From NCBI GenBank assembly GCA_016946835.1, contig JACVTC010000092.1:547001-611000 (forward strand): a DNA stretch of 64,000 bases, given 5' to 3'. Below the pieces are notes generated by a model that saw nothing but the letters and a program-made list of their open reading frames with translations, had not been told where the DNA came from and did no database searches. Origin of the DNA: Neocallimastix lanati (nom. inval.) (taxonomy: Eukaryota; Neocallimastigomycota; Neocallimastigomycetes; Neocallimastigales; Neocallimastigaceae). Below are positions 62,780 through 64,000 of the stretch, piece by piece. The position numbers and the translations under genes were made by a program. Each line of letters starts with the position of its first letter. Position 1 is the stretch's first letter.

Positions 62780-63348
62780 TGATAAAGAATGAAAATTAAA
62801 AATTAAAAATAATTATAAAACGGAATTTAAAAATAATAAATAATTAAATTATAATAAAGTAATTAATTTTTAGATTATAAACATTTAAATTATAAAAATA
62901 TTAAATATTTAAATAATACACAATTAATAATAATTAGATTAAAATAATATAAAATAAACAATAATTGTTTATTTAATTGTTTATTATTAATAGTTAATTT
63001 ATTATTTATAAACAGAGTATAAATATAAAAATTAATATAAATAGAAATAAAAATTAATAGTTTTAAAAATTGTTCCTAATTAACCATTATAAAAATTAGA
63101 TAATATTAATAATAATATTTTAAAATGATTATTTTTAATAAATTATAATTTTAATAAAACAAAATGTATTAATGAATCAATAACTAATTGATTTAATTAT
63201 TTTAAGTTACTTAATAAAATATTAAAATAAAATTAAAATTACTTTTATCTTTTTTTTTTATTAACTAGTATATCTAGTTATATTTGAACATGAGAATAAA
63301 GACTTTTAGTAAGAAATTACTAAATTAACTTTATTTCAATCTGTTTCA
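62780..63348 (+). repeat. 3' LTR of K
   Basis: 569 bp, TGATAAAGAATG to CTGTTTCA. Matches the left LTR over most of its length. Followed by AAGTT and the next LTR start. Confidence 0.8.
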
Positions 63349-63353
63349 AAGTT

Positions 63354-64000
63354 TGATACGATACCACTATAAAAATAAGATTTAGGTAGGAAATTTAGGT
63401 TAGAAATATTGTATAAATATTATTGGTTATAATAATTAAAATAATTTATATATAGTTAATTCAAATAATTATTTTTAAAAGCATGGTTAATTCTTTTATC
63501 ATAATTAAAATAGATAAATTATATTATTAATGATTCTATTATTATGATAATAAATTAATTCATCATTATTATTAATAAGTTTTATTTTATATTTTAAATA
63601 TTATTTTGAGAAATTATATAGTTTTAGGAATTATATTATAAATATTGATAATTATATTTTATTTAGGAAATATATTTTAAATATTAATAGTTAAATATAT
63701 TTAATAATGAAATTGTAGTTTTAAATAAAGTTATTAGGAAATTAATAGTTTAAGAGATATGTTTAATAAAAATATAATATTAAATAATTATTTTAACAAT
63801 TATATAAAATTAAGAGAATGTAATAATAAATATTTATGTATATAAAAATAAAATTATAAAAATAAATAAAGAATAAAATATTATTATAAAACATTATTAT
63901 TATAAATTATTTTCTTATATTTATTAGAATATATTATCGTGTCATAATTCCCTAGAGAAACGACCAAATAAATAAATAACTAGATATGGAATATTTTAAA
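63354..64000 (+). repeat. LTR of the TGATAC type, running off the window
   Basis: Starts TGATACGATACCAC directly after AAGTT. Near its visible end, ATTAGAATATATTATCGTGTCATAATTCCCTAGAG resembles the last 90 bp of LTR 3 (ATTAGAATATATAATTT...ATTCCCCAGTGTAG). From the 720-bp length of LTR 3 its end should lie just beyond the window. Whether it is solo or the start of an element cannot be seen. Confidence 0.5.

Larger units (their letters stand above)
60093..63348 (+). mobile_element. Element K: gene-less LTR element (LARD/TRIM-like), left LTR incomplete
   Basis: Two copies of one LTR (60093-61325, containing a solo LTR, and 62780-63348) flank about 1.45 kb with no open reading frame. A tRNA-type primer site, TGGTGGAGAATCC (from 61327), follows the left LTR after one base, and a purine tract, AAGGGGTGAGAAAT, precedes the right one. 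The interior therefore keeps the signals for replication but no genes. Similarity of the two LTRs is very high by eye. It would depend on proteins from another element. Confidence 0.75.

Noticed and set aside
1-64000. Host protein-coding, tRNA or rRNA genes
   Set aside because: I looked on both strands and found none; every long frame belongs to a Ty3/gypsy element, and the rest is LTR or AT-rich spacer.
1-64000. Bacterial or phage origin
   Set aside because: Ty3/gypsy LTR elements, TATA-type LTR promoters, a chromodomain and AT-only spacers point to a eukaryote.

Overview
This window is a stack of LTR retrotransposons with no recognisable host gene. The DNA is extremely AT-rich: spacers are nearly pure A/T with long A or T runs and AAT/AATA microsatellites, and only the element genes reach moderate GC. 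It is eukaryotic, because it carries Ty3/gypsy (Metaviridae) gag-pol genes, LTRs, tRNA-type and self-type primer sites and TATA-box LTR promoters. A very AT-rich fungus fits best; an anaerobic gut fungus (Neocallimastigomycota) is my first guess, with other AT-rich fungi or amoebozoans possible. The sequence alone does not settle it.

Two lineages are present. Lineage 1 is chromovirus/Tf1-like: B (7541-14740), G (34139-48009, with a C-terminal chromodomain) and the front half of C/D (16657-23850). These LTRs are followed by a primer site complementary to a stretch just downstream of their own TATA box, as in Tf1 self-priming. Lineage 2 (A, E, F, H, J and the back half of C/D) has separate gag and pol, no chromodomain and, where visible, a tRNA-type primer site starting TGGTGGAGA. 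Four of its members have an unusual protease motif, D-S/T-C-S.

Layout: A (end only, 1-4302); a chain of four solo LTRs (4307-7536); B; an inverted B-like LTR (14745-15639); LTR L (15643-16652); composite C/D; E on the minus strand (23855-29841); two more LTR blocks (29843-31415); a short non-element stretch; an A-like LTR (31982-32656); H (32661-52086), which contains G, which contains F on the minus strand; a solo F-type LTR (52091-52876); J (52881-about 59817); a gene-less LTR element K (60093-63348) with a solo LTR inside it; and an LTR running off the window end.

Insertion order can be read directly. F lies in the 5' LTR of G (TAAA duplication) and G lies in the pol of H (TATGC duplication). 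LTR pairs of B, E, F and G are identical or almost so, so these insertions are recent; the L pair is clearly more diverged.

The most unusual signal is the way unrelated LTRs are joined end to end. Each ends in CA, is followed by the same tetranucleotide, and the next begins TG. GTTG (with one ATTG-like variant) links A, four solo LTRs and B; AAGT (or AGTT) links an A-like LTR, H, an F-type LTR and J; TTGG flanks C/D and E. This looks like repeated integration exactly at the edge of an earlier insertion. Nearly all these LTRs also begin with an inverted repeat able to form a hairpin. Further shared modules are a -1 recoding signal at the gag-pol junction of five elements and a leader RNA domain shared between lineages.
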